Shown here in pieces: positions 56,601 through 64,000 of a stretch of 64,000 bases of DNA. The stretch's first letter is position 1, and every line of letters begins with the position of its first letter. The position numbers were made by a program, and so were the translations under genes. The stretch covers positions 28,569-92,568 of the forward strand of contig CAJFCJ010000005.1 of NCBI GenBank assembly GCA_904063045.1, given 5' to 3'. The notes below the pieces were generated by a model. It did not search any database. It was not told the origin of the DNA and saw nothing but the letters and a program-made list of their open reading frames with translations. The DNA is from Dimorphilus gyrociliatus. Its lineage: Eukaryota; Annelida; Polychaeta; Dinophilidae.

Positions 56601-56622
56601 AATTCTCATTAAATCAAGATGA
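53620..56622 (+). pseudogene. Right copy: acidic SIM-like region and envelope, one stop before the membrane anchor
   Basis: ORF 53620-56406 (928 codons): Ser/Asp/Glu-rich region to about 54130 with two near-identical EIIDITHSDNES units and LIVVDSSQDE, then at 54201 a Met and hydrophobic signal-like segment, then a Cys-rich ectodomain with RTNFYTYYFFGAKKRR (about 54510), PGQSYCETEE and several N-x-S/T sites. A TGA at 56404 (CAA in the left copy) falls just before the membrane segment, which is read in the following ORF (56416-56622) with a SIVVSMVCIIIFNYIIG core and a short charged tail. The copy is about as similar to the left one as two recent insertions would be. Function: the envelope of an invertebrate retrovirus-like element; inactive here. 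Confidence 0.8.
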
Positions 56623-56639
56623 AGGGACTCATCTTCACA

Positions 56640-56653
56640 AAGAAGGGGGAAGT
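56640..56653 (+). promoter_or_regulatory. Polypurine tract of the right element
   Basis: AAGAAGGGGGAAGT directly precedes the LTR start TGTACAAC, the standard position for plus-strand primer formation. The mirrored tract is at 47327-47342 for the left copy. Confidence 0.75.
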
Positions 56654-57288
56654 TGTACAACTTTGGTTATATTTTACATGCTTGAACTCTATTATTTTAT
56701 GCAACATATACATGTACATCTTAAAACCTACGCAAGAAAATGCTATAACATTGGCCAAACATAAGTCTGATTAGTCAGCTTGAAGGTTCATCTTTAATTA
56801 CCAATAAAGGTTTGGCCAAGTTATAATTTAATTAACTTGCCTAGGGTGTGGCCAAGTTATAATTCAATTAACCTTCCTAAATGTTGAACCTTGTAACATC
56901 CTGTTACTAAAGATAAATATGAACTACACATTTTGGCAACTGTAAAGTGATGATTGGATGTCAGAGACAAACCTCAAAGTATATAAATCCTCATTATTCT
57001 CATTTGGCATGCAGCTTCCATCTGGACCCAAGGACCTGGGAAAATCATCTGGAAACAACCTCCACTGGAACCATCCATCTACTCCTCAACATTGGAAGAC
57101 AGTTTGGTAATTTGGCAACCTGCTATTACAAACTATCTACTCTGCTATTGAACTCTCATATTGTTACTTGCTTAAGTATTATTATTGCGAATAAACCATT
57201 TTAATTTAAACATTTGTTTAAAGGTTCGAGTAGAACCAGTATTGTTATAACTTGCAAACGCATAGATTTTGCCAGCAAGAGCAGTACA
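56654..57288 (+). repeat. 3' LTR-A of the right envelope-bearing element
   Basis: 635 bp, TGTACAAC...GCAGTACA. TATA-like AGTATATAAATCC at about 56979, AATAAA at 57190-57195. A 35-bp segment (GGCCAAGTTATAATTnAATT) is tandemly duplicated at about 56814-56875, absent from the left LTR. The flanks outside the two LTRs differ (57289 onward versus 46727 downward), so these are separate insertions or a rearranged pair. Confidence 0.85.
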
Positions 57289-57410
57289 ATACTAAGGCTG
57301 AAACCATACTTTTATGGCACAATTTTCCATCACATCCAGTTTCCTTAGCTAAAAATTAAATATCTGTTCAAAATCTTCTTACTCTCATTCAGATGGTAGA
57401 AAAGTTATTA

Positions 57411-57712
57411 TCTTCAATACTACTCTACATCGAATCTGCATGTTATATAATTTCTTTGAAGAATTTATATATTCATGCATTCCTTTCCAATCAAAATCAT
57501 ATTTGCAATTGAGAATGCAGACAGATGATATGTTGAGAATAAATCTTATCAATCCAATAGTTCACATTACCAAATATATTTCAACAGACGAAATTATTTG
57601 TAAAGCTGTTAATAGAACTCAAATTAATAATTCCTTCTTGGATTTGGTTTTTATAAAAGTGAACAAACTGATAAAGAATTTAATATGTGATCTATATTCT
57701 TCAGAAATCTAA
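57411..57712 (+). CDS. Unrecognised fragment with an SRCR-like segment
   Basis: ORF 57440-57712 contains YLQLRMQTDDMLRINL and STDEIICKAVNR, which loosely fit the strand-then-IIC layout of the SRCR-like pieces at 3193-6273 (GIFQIVYKNSW...GVICKYFG). An acceptor-like pyrimidine-AG precedes it. No start or membrane segment. Likely an exon of a related gene or a decayed copy. Confidence 0.3.
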
Positions 57713-57727
57713 TGACATGAATCTTAG

Positions 57728-58140
57728 ATGTTTGTTTCTTATGCAATCGTCAATATGTTGTCTGTAAAGTATTTTCTCTGTTTTCATGAATTTTTCCTGT
57801 TCAATAGGAGATGTTTAAAAAATAGAAAAAATTTAGAGGTAATTGAGAGTTTCAAATATATAGAAGGAGCCACTATGGCTAATAAAATATGTCTTTTGGA
57901 AACCGTACGTTACATTTTCATCAATATTTGTACTCAATGGGATATTTTGGTAATGCTATGATAGTTTCATTAGCAGAACAAAGAATTTTAATACTACGAT
58001 CCTACAAATTTATATGAGAGTTCTGGCAGTGTTTGACACATTTTCAATGTTTGCCAATTTCAACATGGCTATGCTATTGTTGATAGATTAATGATCTCTA
58101 TATGGGCAGATGGAACAGTTGAATTTATTCAGTAGGGCGA
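57728..58140 (+). pseudogene. Possible receptor fragment
   Basis: ORF 57728-57961 and the frame at about 58000-58090 (ending LQIYMRVLAVFDTFSMFANF) include a hydrophobic segment with an LAVxD core, as in TM2 of peptide GPCRs. In-frame stops and the lack of other segments make this weak. Confidence 0.22.
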
Positions 58141-58860
58141 TAATAGATATACTAGTACTGTTTCACGTTAGCATTCAAGCAAAAATTTTCAATTGTATAA
58201 AAATACTTCGTCAGCATTTATTGATAATTTTTTGTGTTGTATAGCTCCTTGTATTGATATTTTATTGATGATTATTGCTATAATATCTGTTCTGGATAAG
58301 AGGAATAGAATGAGGTAAAGGGTAACAACTGCCAGTAAAGAGAATAATTGTAGAATCCTAAATTCACAAACAATATGCAATTTTCACAGGCCTATTATAT
58401 TTTGGCTAACAGCAGTTGTTACTTTTATATTTATTATCTAAGTGGAAAAAAATTAGGAAGGTTTTCTTCAAGATCATCTATTGTAGGAAGAACAAGAAAG
58501 GGCCAACAAACACCAAACACTCCCTCTTAGGTTGTTAAAAGTGGTTGACTACTAACATGTTGTGTTCAATGTTGGGATATGATTCAGCCAATAAAGACAT
58601 CAATATACAGCTGATTAAACAGGATAATAAATCTTTGACCACTCAAAAGAACTACACATGAATAAAACTCGCTCAAACAGGACAAGAATTCCTTTATTAA
58701 TCAAAACCTATATAAAGATGTAGCTGTTCATTATTGCAATAGTCATCTGGATGATATGTCTTTTTAGGTGTTGTATATAAGGGGTTGAGATAAAACGGCC
58801 CAGTAGGCTAAAATTTACTGTAAGTTTTTTGGGCATTTCTAGAAAAATGTTCATGTTAAT
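58141..58860. other. Intergenic with dispersed repeats
   Basis: 58708-58790 is an inverted match to 37915-38005. No coding signal. Confidence 0.35.
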
Positions 58861-58930
58861 ATTTTTCAGTTCATATAGGGCTGAACTGAGGGTTAGGAAG
58901 CATAAAATGAAAACAATCTTCTTAATTTAT
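58861..58930. repeat. Dispersed repeat D1, second copy
   Basis: AGGGCTGAACTGAGGGTTAG, then GAAGCATAAAATGAAAACAA, matches 38080-38140. Confidence 0.55.
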
Positions 58931-59167
58931 GGTTGTAGTTGGATGCCATGAACAATTCGCTTTCCAAAACCAATCTGAGTAAATAGCAGCAATGTTCAAG
59001 TAATTGTCGTGTGAGCTAGTAACGTCACAATATATAGATTTTGGTTCTCTTCAAAGCTACAATACTGTAATAAACTTAAATATTTAAATGGTTCAGCATC
59101 TTTCTCAATGCTTACTCATGTGATAAATGATAGTGAAAGTGATAGAACATTAGAATAGCATGAGTAA

Positions 59168-59325
59168 AGGACAGTTGACCCCCATCCAGACAGTTGACCC
59201 CAGGACAGTTGACCCCCTTCTGGACAGTTGACCCCTGGACAGTTGACCCCTGGACAGTTAACCCCTGGACAGTTGACCCCCTTCCAGAAAGTTGACCCCC
59301 CTCTGGACAGTTGACCCCTAAGATG
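59168..59325 (+). repeat. Left tandem-array TIR of MULE-A
   Basis: About ten imperfect head-to-tail units of GGACAGTTGACCCCT, some extended by CCTTCT. The ORF over it that reads repeated GVNCP is an artefact. Confidence 0.85.
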
Positions 59326-59623
59326 GTTAATTCTTAGACTGTTGAACATTTTGACTTGTAAAACTGTCAATCTCATAAAGTTATTGTGTACTTCAATGAA
59401 AATCATCTTTTTTGAAAGAATTGAAAGTTGATAAGCGCTTACTTTTAATTAATGTTTAAATATATTGTTAAAATTGTTAGATTTTTGGATAAAAATGGCT
59501 TAGAAACCAAGCTCTCATATCATAAATCATTGATCTTACAATGAAATTTGAAGAATAGACTAATAATAATAAAATAAACTAAAATAATGAATTTCATATT
59601 CATCAAAATTTGTATTTCAAAAA

Positions 59624-60218
59624 TTATGGAAAATACAAGTTGGAAATTTCTCTTAATACATCATCAGCTGTTTTATCAGCATTTGCAAATTCTTCCCAAA
59701 CTAAACATATTTTACCTTGCAATTCCTTGTATTTCACTTTCTGTATCCTACATATCTTTTTCTCTGACAACAACCTTTCATAAAGGGCAACAACCTTTGA
59801 TTCATGATTTAACTTCAAAATTAAATTGTAAAAATTAATGCTTTGTCCACAGTGACTGTTTAGTCTATGATGGCAGGATTCTACATCATTGTTGGTTCTG
59901 ATGGTCACTTGGTAGATTGACCAATTATTTATTTTCCAAATATTATTTCTGATAAAGATTCTTTCAAAATAATCCAAAAAATCCAGAAATAAATTATTCT
60001 CAACAAGTTCTCCTTTAATAGTTTTGAATTGTCTTTTAATGATGTTAGCAGGTAAGAATGGTAAAGACATTATTTTTCTAAGCATTTCACCTCCATAATT
60101 TTTTTCTTTCTAATCTTTTACAAATCCAAGATGCTTCAATAAATAAAAAACTTTTGTAATTCTCAAATGACTATTTATACAATGAATACTTGTATTTTCT
60201 TAAAAACTGCATTTTTAA
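59624..60218 (-). pseudogene. MULE-A transposase, C-terminal exon and interrupted exon
   Basis: 59624-60110: MLRKIMSLPFLPANIIKRQF, RTNNDVESCHHRLN (catalytic Glu in VES), LYERLLSEKKICRIQ, ending in an AA-rich tail. 60175-60218 holds the remainder of the previous exon (KNAVFKKIQ then a GTATTC donor), separated from its first half at 62896 by MULE-B. It pairs with 62888-64000. Confidence 0.78.
60210..60218. repeat. Left 9-bp TSD of MULE-B
   Basis: CATTTTTAA here and at 62888-62896, both within MULE-A coding sequence. Confidence 0.88.
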
Positions 60219-60224
60219 GGCTTA

Positions 60225-60340
60225 GGGTCAGAACGCCCCTGGTCAGTACGCCCCAGGTCAGAACGCCCCAATTTTGGGTCAGAACGCCCCATTCTTGATT
60301 TCGAATGCCCCACTCATGAGTCAGAACGCCCCACTGATTT
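60225..60340 (+). repeat. Left tandem-array TIR of MULE-B
   Basis: Six to seven units around TCAGAACGCCCC with variable spacers (CTG, AGG, AATTTTGGG, ATTCTTGATTTCG, ACTCATGAG). The spacers are mirrored exactly in the right array, so the whole block is one long inverted repeat. Confidence 0.88.
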
Positions 60341-60490
60341 TTGAAGAACATAATATTTTTTAATGCTGTACTTATTAAATTAAAAAAAGTCAATTGAATA
60401 TAAAAATATATATGCATAATGTATTTTTTGTCTTAAAGTACAAAAGCTTAAACAAATATAATAAGTGATCACAAAAAAAGAAATAATTTT

Positions 60491-62590
60491 TCAAGCAATG
60501 TTCAAGTCAATTAAACCCTTTAAGAGATTATCTAAACTTAATTCTCTTACTTCAAACTTCTTCCACAACTCAAAGATAATATCCTGCAAATCTTTATATT
60601 TATTCTTCTGATTCTGTCTCATTTTATTTTCCACCAACATATCCTCATAAACTTCAATAAGGCTGCTTTCTCTATGAAGTTCAGTGATAAGAGTATAAAA
60701 GTTTTCATTGCTTTTCAAATTTTGATTGATTCTTGTGTGCCAAGACTCTACATGATTATTTGTACGAACTATTAATTTATAAACTGACCAATTTTCTGGT
60801 TTCCAAATATTGCTTTCAATGTAAGTAGATTCCATATACTCAAGAAGATCAGCATATAAATTCAGTTCCAAAAGTTCCTCTTTAATTTGATAAAACTTTT
60901 GTTTGATGAATGATGCTGGTAAGTATGCTAGACACATTAGTTTTCTTAACACATTTCCTTTATAACCTTTCATTTTATAGTCCTTGATGTATCCTAATTT
61001 CTAAAAAGAAAATTTGTATTTGTTAATTTCTTAATTTCACAAATTAAATCTGTAACAGAATTGTTATAATTACTTTAATTTACCTGTATGTTTTTAAGAA
61101 TTGCTTGTTTAAAATGAAAAGCACATCCTTGTAGATCAGAATCAACAAAAGCATTTTTTAAAGATATCCAAAGAGCTTTTTCAAAATCAAGAACAAACTT
61201 TTTTGGGCTTTTTCCATCTATTAAGATTTTTAACTCCTTGTAAAGAAAAATATATCTTTAGAATTTTTACTCAAATATTTACTTTAGAAAGCCAACCTCA
61301 AATATAAATGAATAATGTTTCTTCTTCTTTCCTGTCATGAGGACAAACATTAAAGGAACTTGTTTATATTCACCTTCTTTTCTTATAAATCCATGAATTG
61401 TAAACAATTGGTAAAAAGGTTTTCTCACAATTTTAAATGTGGCATCAATAAACCATATCTTACAATGTTTCAATAATTTAATTTGATGGTCAGTTGCAAA
61501 CATCATGTTTCGGCTTTTCTTCCCTTTTATATCTTTTAAGAAAAAATTATCTGGAATTTCATTTAAATTTAATTCAAACATAATGTTTTCTGGGTGCTTT
61601 GGTCTGGCACCTTCTCTGTATCTATTAGCAGATCTTTTCATGACATCAATGCTTGGAATATGAGAAATATCCTTTCTGAACTTCAGACTGATATCTTCTG
61701 CAATTCTTTTACCAGATTTGTCTTTATCAATAATTGCAGCTTCCTTTAAATTTAACCTTGCTTCAATAATTTTTCTCATATCATTTTTCTCTCTTTTGTG
61801 AATGTGATTAGAATTTTTCAAAATGAACTTTAAATCTTTTTGAATTACAGATGCAAGACATGGTGATTTTTTAGTTCTTTGACTACATTTCCAGGTAATG
61901 GTTGTTTCACTTGATCTTTTTACAGTATAAGTAAAATTATTGTGAAGAAGAATATCTTTTCCTTTTCTGCTCCCATTCTTAAATATTTCAAAATCATGTT
62001 TTAAATTATCATTTAGACAAAGCTCTCTTGTATCATTAAAAGAAGATTCATTATTTATATCAATTCTTCTTACAACTGGACTATTTTCTGTAACAATTTT
62101 AGCAGGTTGATGTTGATCTTCTCTTGAAATTCCATCATTATCAATATCAATATCTTTATCACAACTCTCCATTCCATTATTCCCTGGAGTACTTGAAACA
62201 TCAGGGAAATTAGATTCAAAGTCAAAAGATAACCTCAGCTATAGTAAAACATTAAATAGTTTTTTTAACAGATATTTGTTAAATATTTTGTACCTGTTCG
62301 GAACTTGAACTTTCACTAACAGTTTCATTTCCAAATACTTTTGAACATGTTGGTGATTTTTGTTTTCCAGCTTTTTTATTTTAACAATTAGCTTTTTGTT
62401 TTTTATATTAAAACAGTCTATACAATAATCTGCATCTGAGGAAATGGTTAAATAGAAAAGAAATATTAAAGAATAAAATCTTACTATTTGAACATTTAGC
62501 ATGGTAAAAGTGCCTACATAATTTGCATCTAAACTTCTTTTGAGTCCAATGAAACTTCTTCATACATTTCCAACAAGTTTTTAAATTCAT
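60491..62590 (-). CDS. FLYWCH/MULE transposase of MULE-B with N-terminal zinc finger, likely intact
   Basis: Exons on the minus strand: 1, about 62508-62590 (MNLKTCWKCMKKF, CKLCRHFYHAKC); 2, about 62295-62440 (YCIDC completes the finger, then a Lys-rich coil); 3, about 61283-62238 (acidic linker, FLYWCH finger with WKCSQRTKKSPCLA and HIHK, then first catalytic Asp in WFIDATFK); 4, 61084-61236 (second Asp, FVLDFEKALW; QGCAFHFKQ); 5, 60491-61000 (Glu in NNHVESWHTRIN). All joins have GT-AG; the donor of exon 3 is ambiguous (GTTGGC or GTAAAT). No stop or frameshift was seen. The protein should bind the arrayed ends and move MULE-B and perhaps related MITEs. Confidence 0.82.
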
Positions 62591-62764
62591 CCTCCTTTTT
62601 TCAGTGAGACATTAACAGCAAAAAAATTAATTATACTAAGATGAATTATATTTAAGCAACACAATTTCTGAGAATAAACTGATAAAAAAAAAACTGGTAA
62701 AAATATTTATAATAACTGGTATATAAGAATATTTTTCTCTCAGCATTGTTTTCTATAATTCTCT

Positions 62765-62887
62765 AAAGAGAGTGGGGCGTTCTGACTCATGAGTGGGGCG
62801 TTCAAAATCAAGAATGGGGCGTTCTGACCCAAAATTGGGGCGTTCTGACCTGGGGCGTACTGACCTGGGGCGTTCTGACCCGACCCC
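62765..62887 (-). repeat. Right tandem-array TIR of MULE-B
   Basis: Inverse of the left array (GGGGCGTTCTGA units). Short ORFs over it (repeated SERP or RTPQ) are artefacts. Confidence 0.88.
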
Positions 62888-64000
62888 CATTTTTAAAATG
62901 ATAAACACATCCTTGAATTGTTGTTGGAAACATTTCTTCAATGGCCTTCCATAAGGCTGCCTCAAAGTCAACTACTATTTTTTTTGGTTGATGACCTTCT
63001 AAAACATCAGCTAACACCTGAAATATATGTAGTGTAATTCATGAAAATGTGATATATATATATTTACCTTGAAAACAGCTTTATAAGATTTTTTCTTTCT
63101 TTGGCTCATAAAAGCATAAACTAGAGGAACTTGCTTATAATTTCCATTTTTCTTTATGAAAGCATGAACTGTGAAAAGCTGTTGAAATGGTCCTGAAATC
63201 ACTTTGAAGGTTCCATCCATAAATAATATTTTTGCTTGTTTCAACAATTCGATTTGATGATTATTACCAAAAATGATATATCTTGCATCATCCTTTTTAA
63301 TATCCTTTATTAAAAAATTTTCAGGAACAAAATCATTGTGCAAAGTAAATGAAAGATCAGCTGGATTGCTAGGTCTCAATTTTCCTTTGTATCTGTCTGC
63401 TGTTCTTCTCATGCTTTCAATAAGTGGAAGTTTCTTACTTTGATCTAAAAATTTCAAAAGAGTAATCTCTGTAATTTTTTTTCCTGAGTTATTGAAATTT
63501 TTTGTTGAATCTCTGCTTTTACAACTTTTCTCATTTGTGCTTCAACTTCATTGGCACTTGTTTTTGGATGTGAATGTTGCCCTTTTTCTAAAAAAATGTG
63601 ATCCTTTTTGTAGAACAATGGCTGGACATTTGTACTTTCCTGTTCTTTTACTACAGCACCAAGTTGTTTGTCTGTCAGATTTCTTCTTCACTGCAAAAGT
63701 AAAGCCATTTTTTGTCAATAGATCTTTGCCTCTTCTTGATCCATCGTTGATAATTTCAAAGCCTTGCTTTTCTGACTGTTTTGTTGATTGACTGGGTGTC
63801 ACCTCAAAAGAACTTTCATCAGAAACATTGATAGAATTTGTGAGATTCTTTGGCTCATAATTGTCATCAGATGATTCTTCAGCATCTATTGAACTTTCAT
63901 GTGAAAAATCAAATGAAAGCTCAAGCTAAAGGTTAAATTTCAAATTTTAAATAATAATAAATTAAATGTCATTCTAAAACACTAACCTCTTGATTATCAA
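62888..64000 (-). pseudogene. MULE-A transposase, N-terminal and central part
   Basis: An acceptor at about 63926 opens an exon with an acidic Ser-rich linker and the FLYWCH finger (EIINDGSRRGKDLLTKNGFT; WCCSKRTGKYKCPA; HSHP in a shifted frame). The frame breaks at the T-run near 63595. 63011-63457 carries LFMDGTFK (first Asp) to AVFK and a GTAAAT donor. 62896-63016 carries VVDFEAALW (second Asp) and GCVYHFKN, where MULE-B is inserted. The zinc-finger exons lie beyond the right edge. Confidence 0.8.

Larger units (their letters stand above)
60219..62887 (-). mobile_element. Mutator-like element MULE-B, apparently complete
   Basis: 2669 bp. Inverted ends start GGCTTAGGGTCAGAACG (left) and, reversed, GGGGTCGGGTCAGAACG (right); both are arrays of a 14-18-bp unit GGTCAGAACGCCCC (60225-60335 and 62765-62885), co-linear over about 120 bp. 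The 9-bp duplication CATTTTTAA flanks it. It encodes a transposase with no visible break. Confidence 0.9.
59165..64000 (-). mobile_element. MULE-A, interrupted by MULE-B, right end outside the window
   Basis: The left terminus is an array at about 59168-59325. Its transposase gene is in two parts: C-terminal exon 59624-60110 and the rest from 62888 upward, separated by MULE-B (60219-62887). The right terminus is not reached by 64000. Confidence 0.82.

Noticed and set aside
59168-59325. Regular short repeats that might suggest a CRISPR or minisatellite locus, and an ORF of repeated GVNCP
   Set aside because: Units are contiguous without unique spacers, the setting is eukaryotic, and the block is the terminal array of MULE-A. 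The ORF exists because the 15-bp unit is a multiple of three.
62753-62971. ORF with SERP repeats
   Set aside because: It reads from MULE-A coding sequence into the MULE-B terminal array; not a protein.
1-64000. tRNA, rRNA or bacterial features such as operons and Shine-Dalgarno sites
   Set aside because: No tRNA-like cloverleaf or rRNA segment was recognised by eye, and intron-containing genes show that the DNA is eukaryotic. A tRNAscan-SE or Rfam run would settle small RNAs.

Overview
The window is about 70% AT and is eukaryotic. It has short GT-AG introns (about 55-100 bp), AATAAA signals, metazoan-type receptor modules (SRCR-like, PAN/apple, LDLa, LRR, rhodopsin-type GPCR segments) and TTAGGG-like motifs. 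It looks like a compact, fast-evolving invertebrate genome; the phylum cannot be fixed from this sequence. One 261-base gap (51543-51803) marks it as an assembly scaffold.

Host genes. 1-3100 holds a divergent pair: an SDR9C-type short-chain dehydrogenase running off the left edge (-) and a single-exon 11-module LRR protein (+). 3193-8000 carries a multi-exon SRCR-like receptor, then transposon debris, an LRR/GPCR fragment and a kinase-like fragment. 11.5-14.1 kb holds further SRCR-like and membrane-protein pieces. 15.0-18.7 kb encodes a run of PAN/apple modules, each split by an intron at the same place, and a second such cluster lies at 36.3-38.4 kb. 19.1-20.6 kb is an 8-module LRR gene. 22.2-30.0 kb (-) is a Roco gene (LRR, Roc GTPase, COR). 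30.9-32.8 kb (-) is a second 11-module LRR gene, clearly paralogous to the first. 39.9-41.2 kb (-) is an LDLa/GPCR gene broken by LTR insertions. 44.0-46.0 kb (-) is a DNase I-like gene with long N- and C-terminal extensions.

Mobile DNA. Four kinds are resolved. (1) Mutator-like (MULE) elements encode a FLYWCH transposase. Two have exact 9-bp target duplications (8606-11021 and 60219-62887), the second inserted inside the coding sequence of a third (59165 to beyond 64000). Their terminal inverted repeats are arrays of short tandem units. Two small MITEs (21106-21312, 39258-39470) also have 9-bp duplications and carry telomere-like TTAGGG motifs. (2) A Ty3-like LTR retroelement with an envelope gene is present as two inverted, 5'-truncated, separately broken copies around the gap (46728-51541 and 51804-57288), plus older remnants. 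(3) Two other LTR families occur, including a solo LTR at 40002-40706 with a 5-bp duplication. (4) Tc1-like remnants are scattered at 6.4-13 kb.

The most unusual content is the envelope-bearing retroelement. A retropepsin-like domain lies downstream of the integrase, and the integrase C-terminus, protease, an acidic Ser-rich segment with repeated SUMO-interaction-like motifs, and the envelope all lie in one reading frame. Next in interest are the tandem-array termini of the MULEs.
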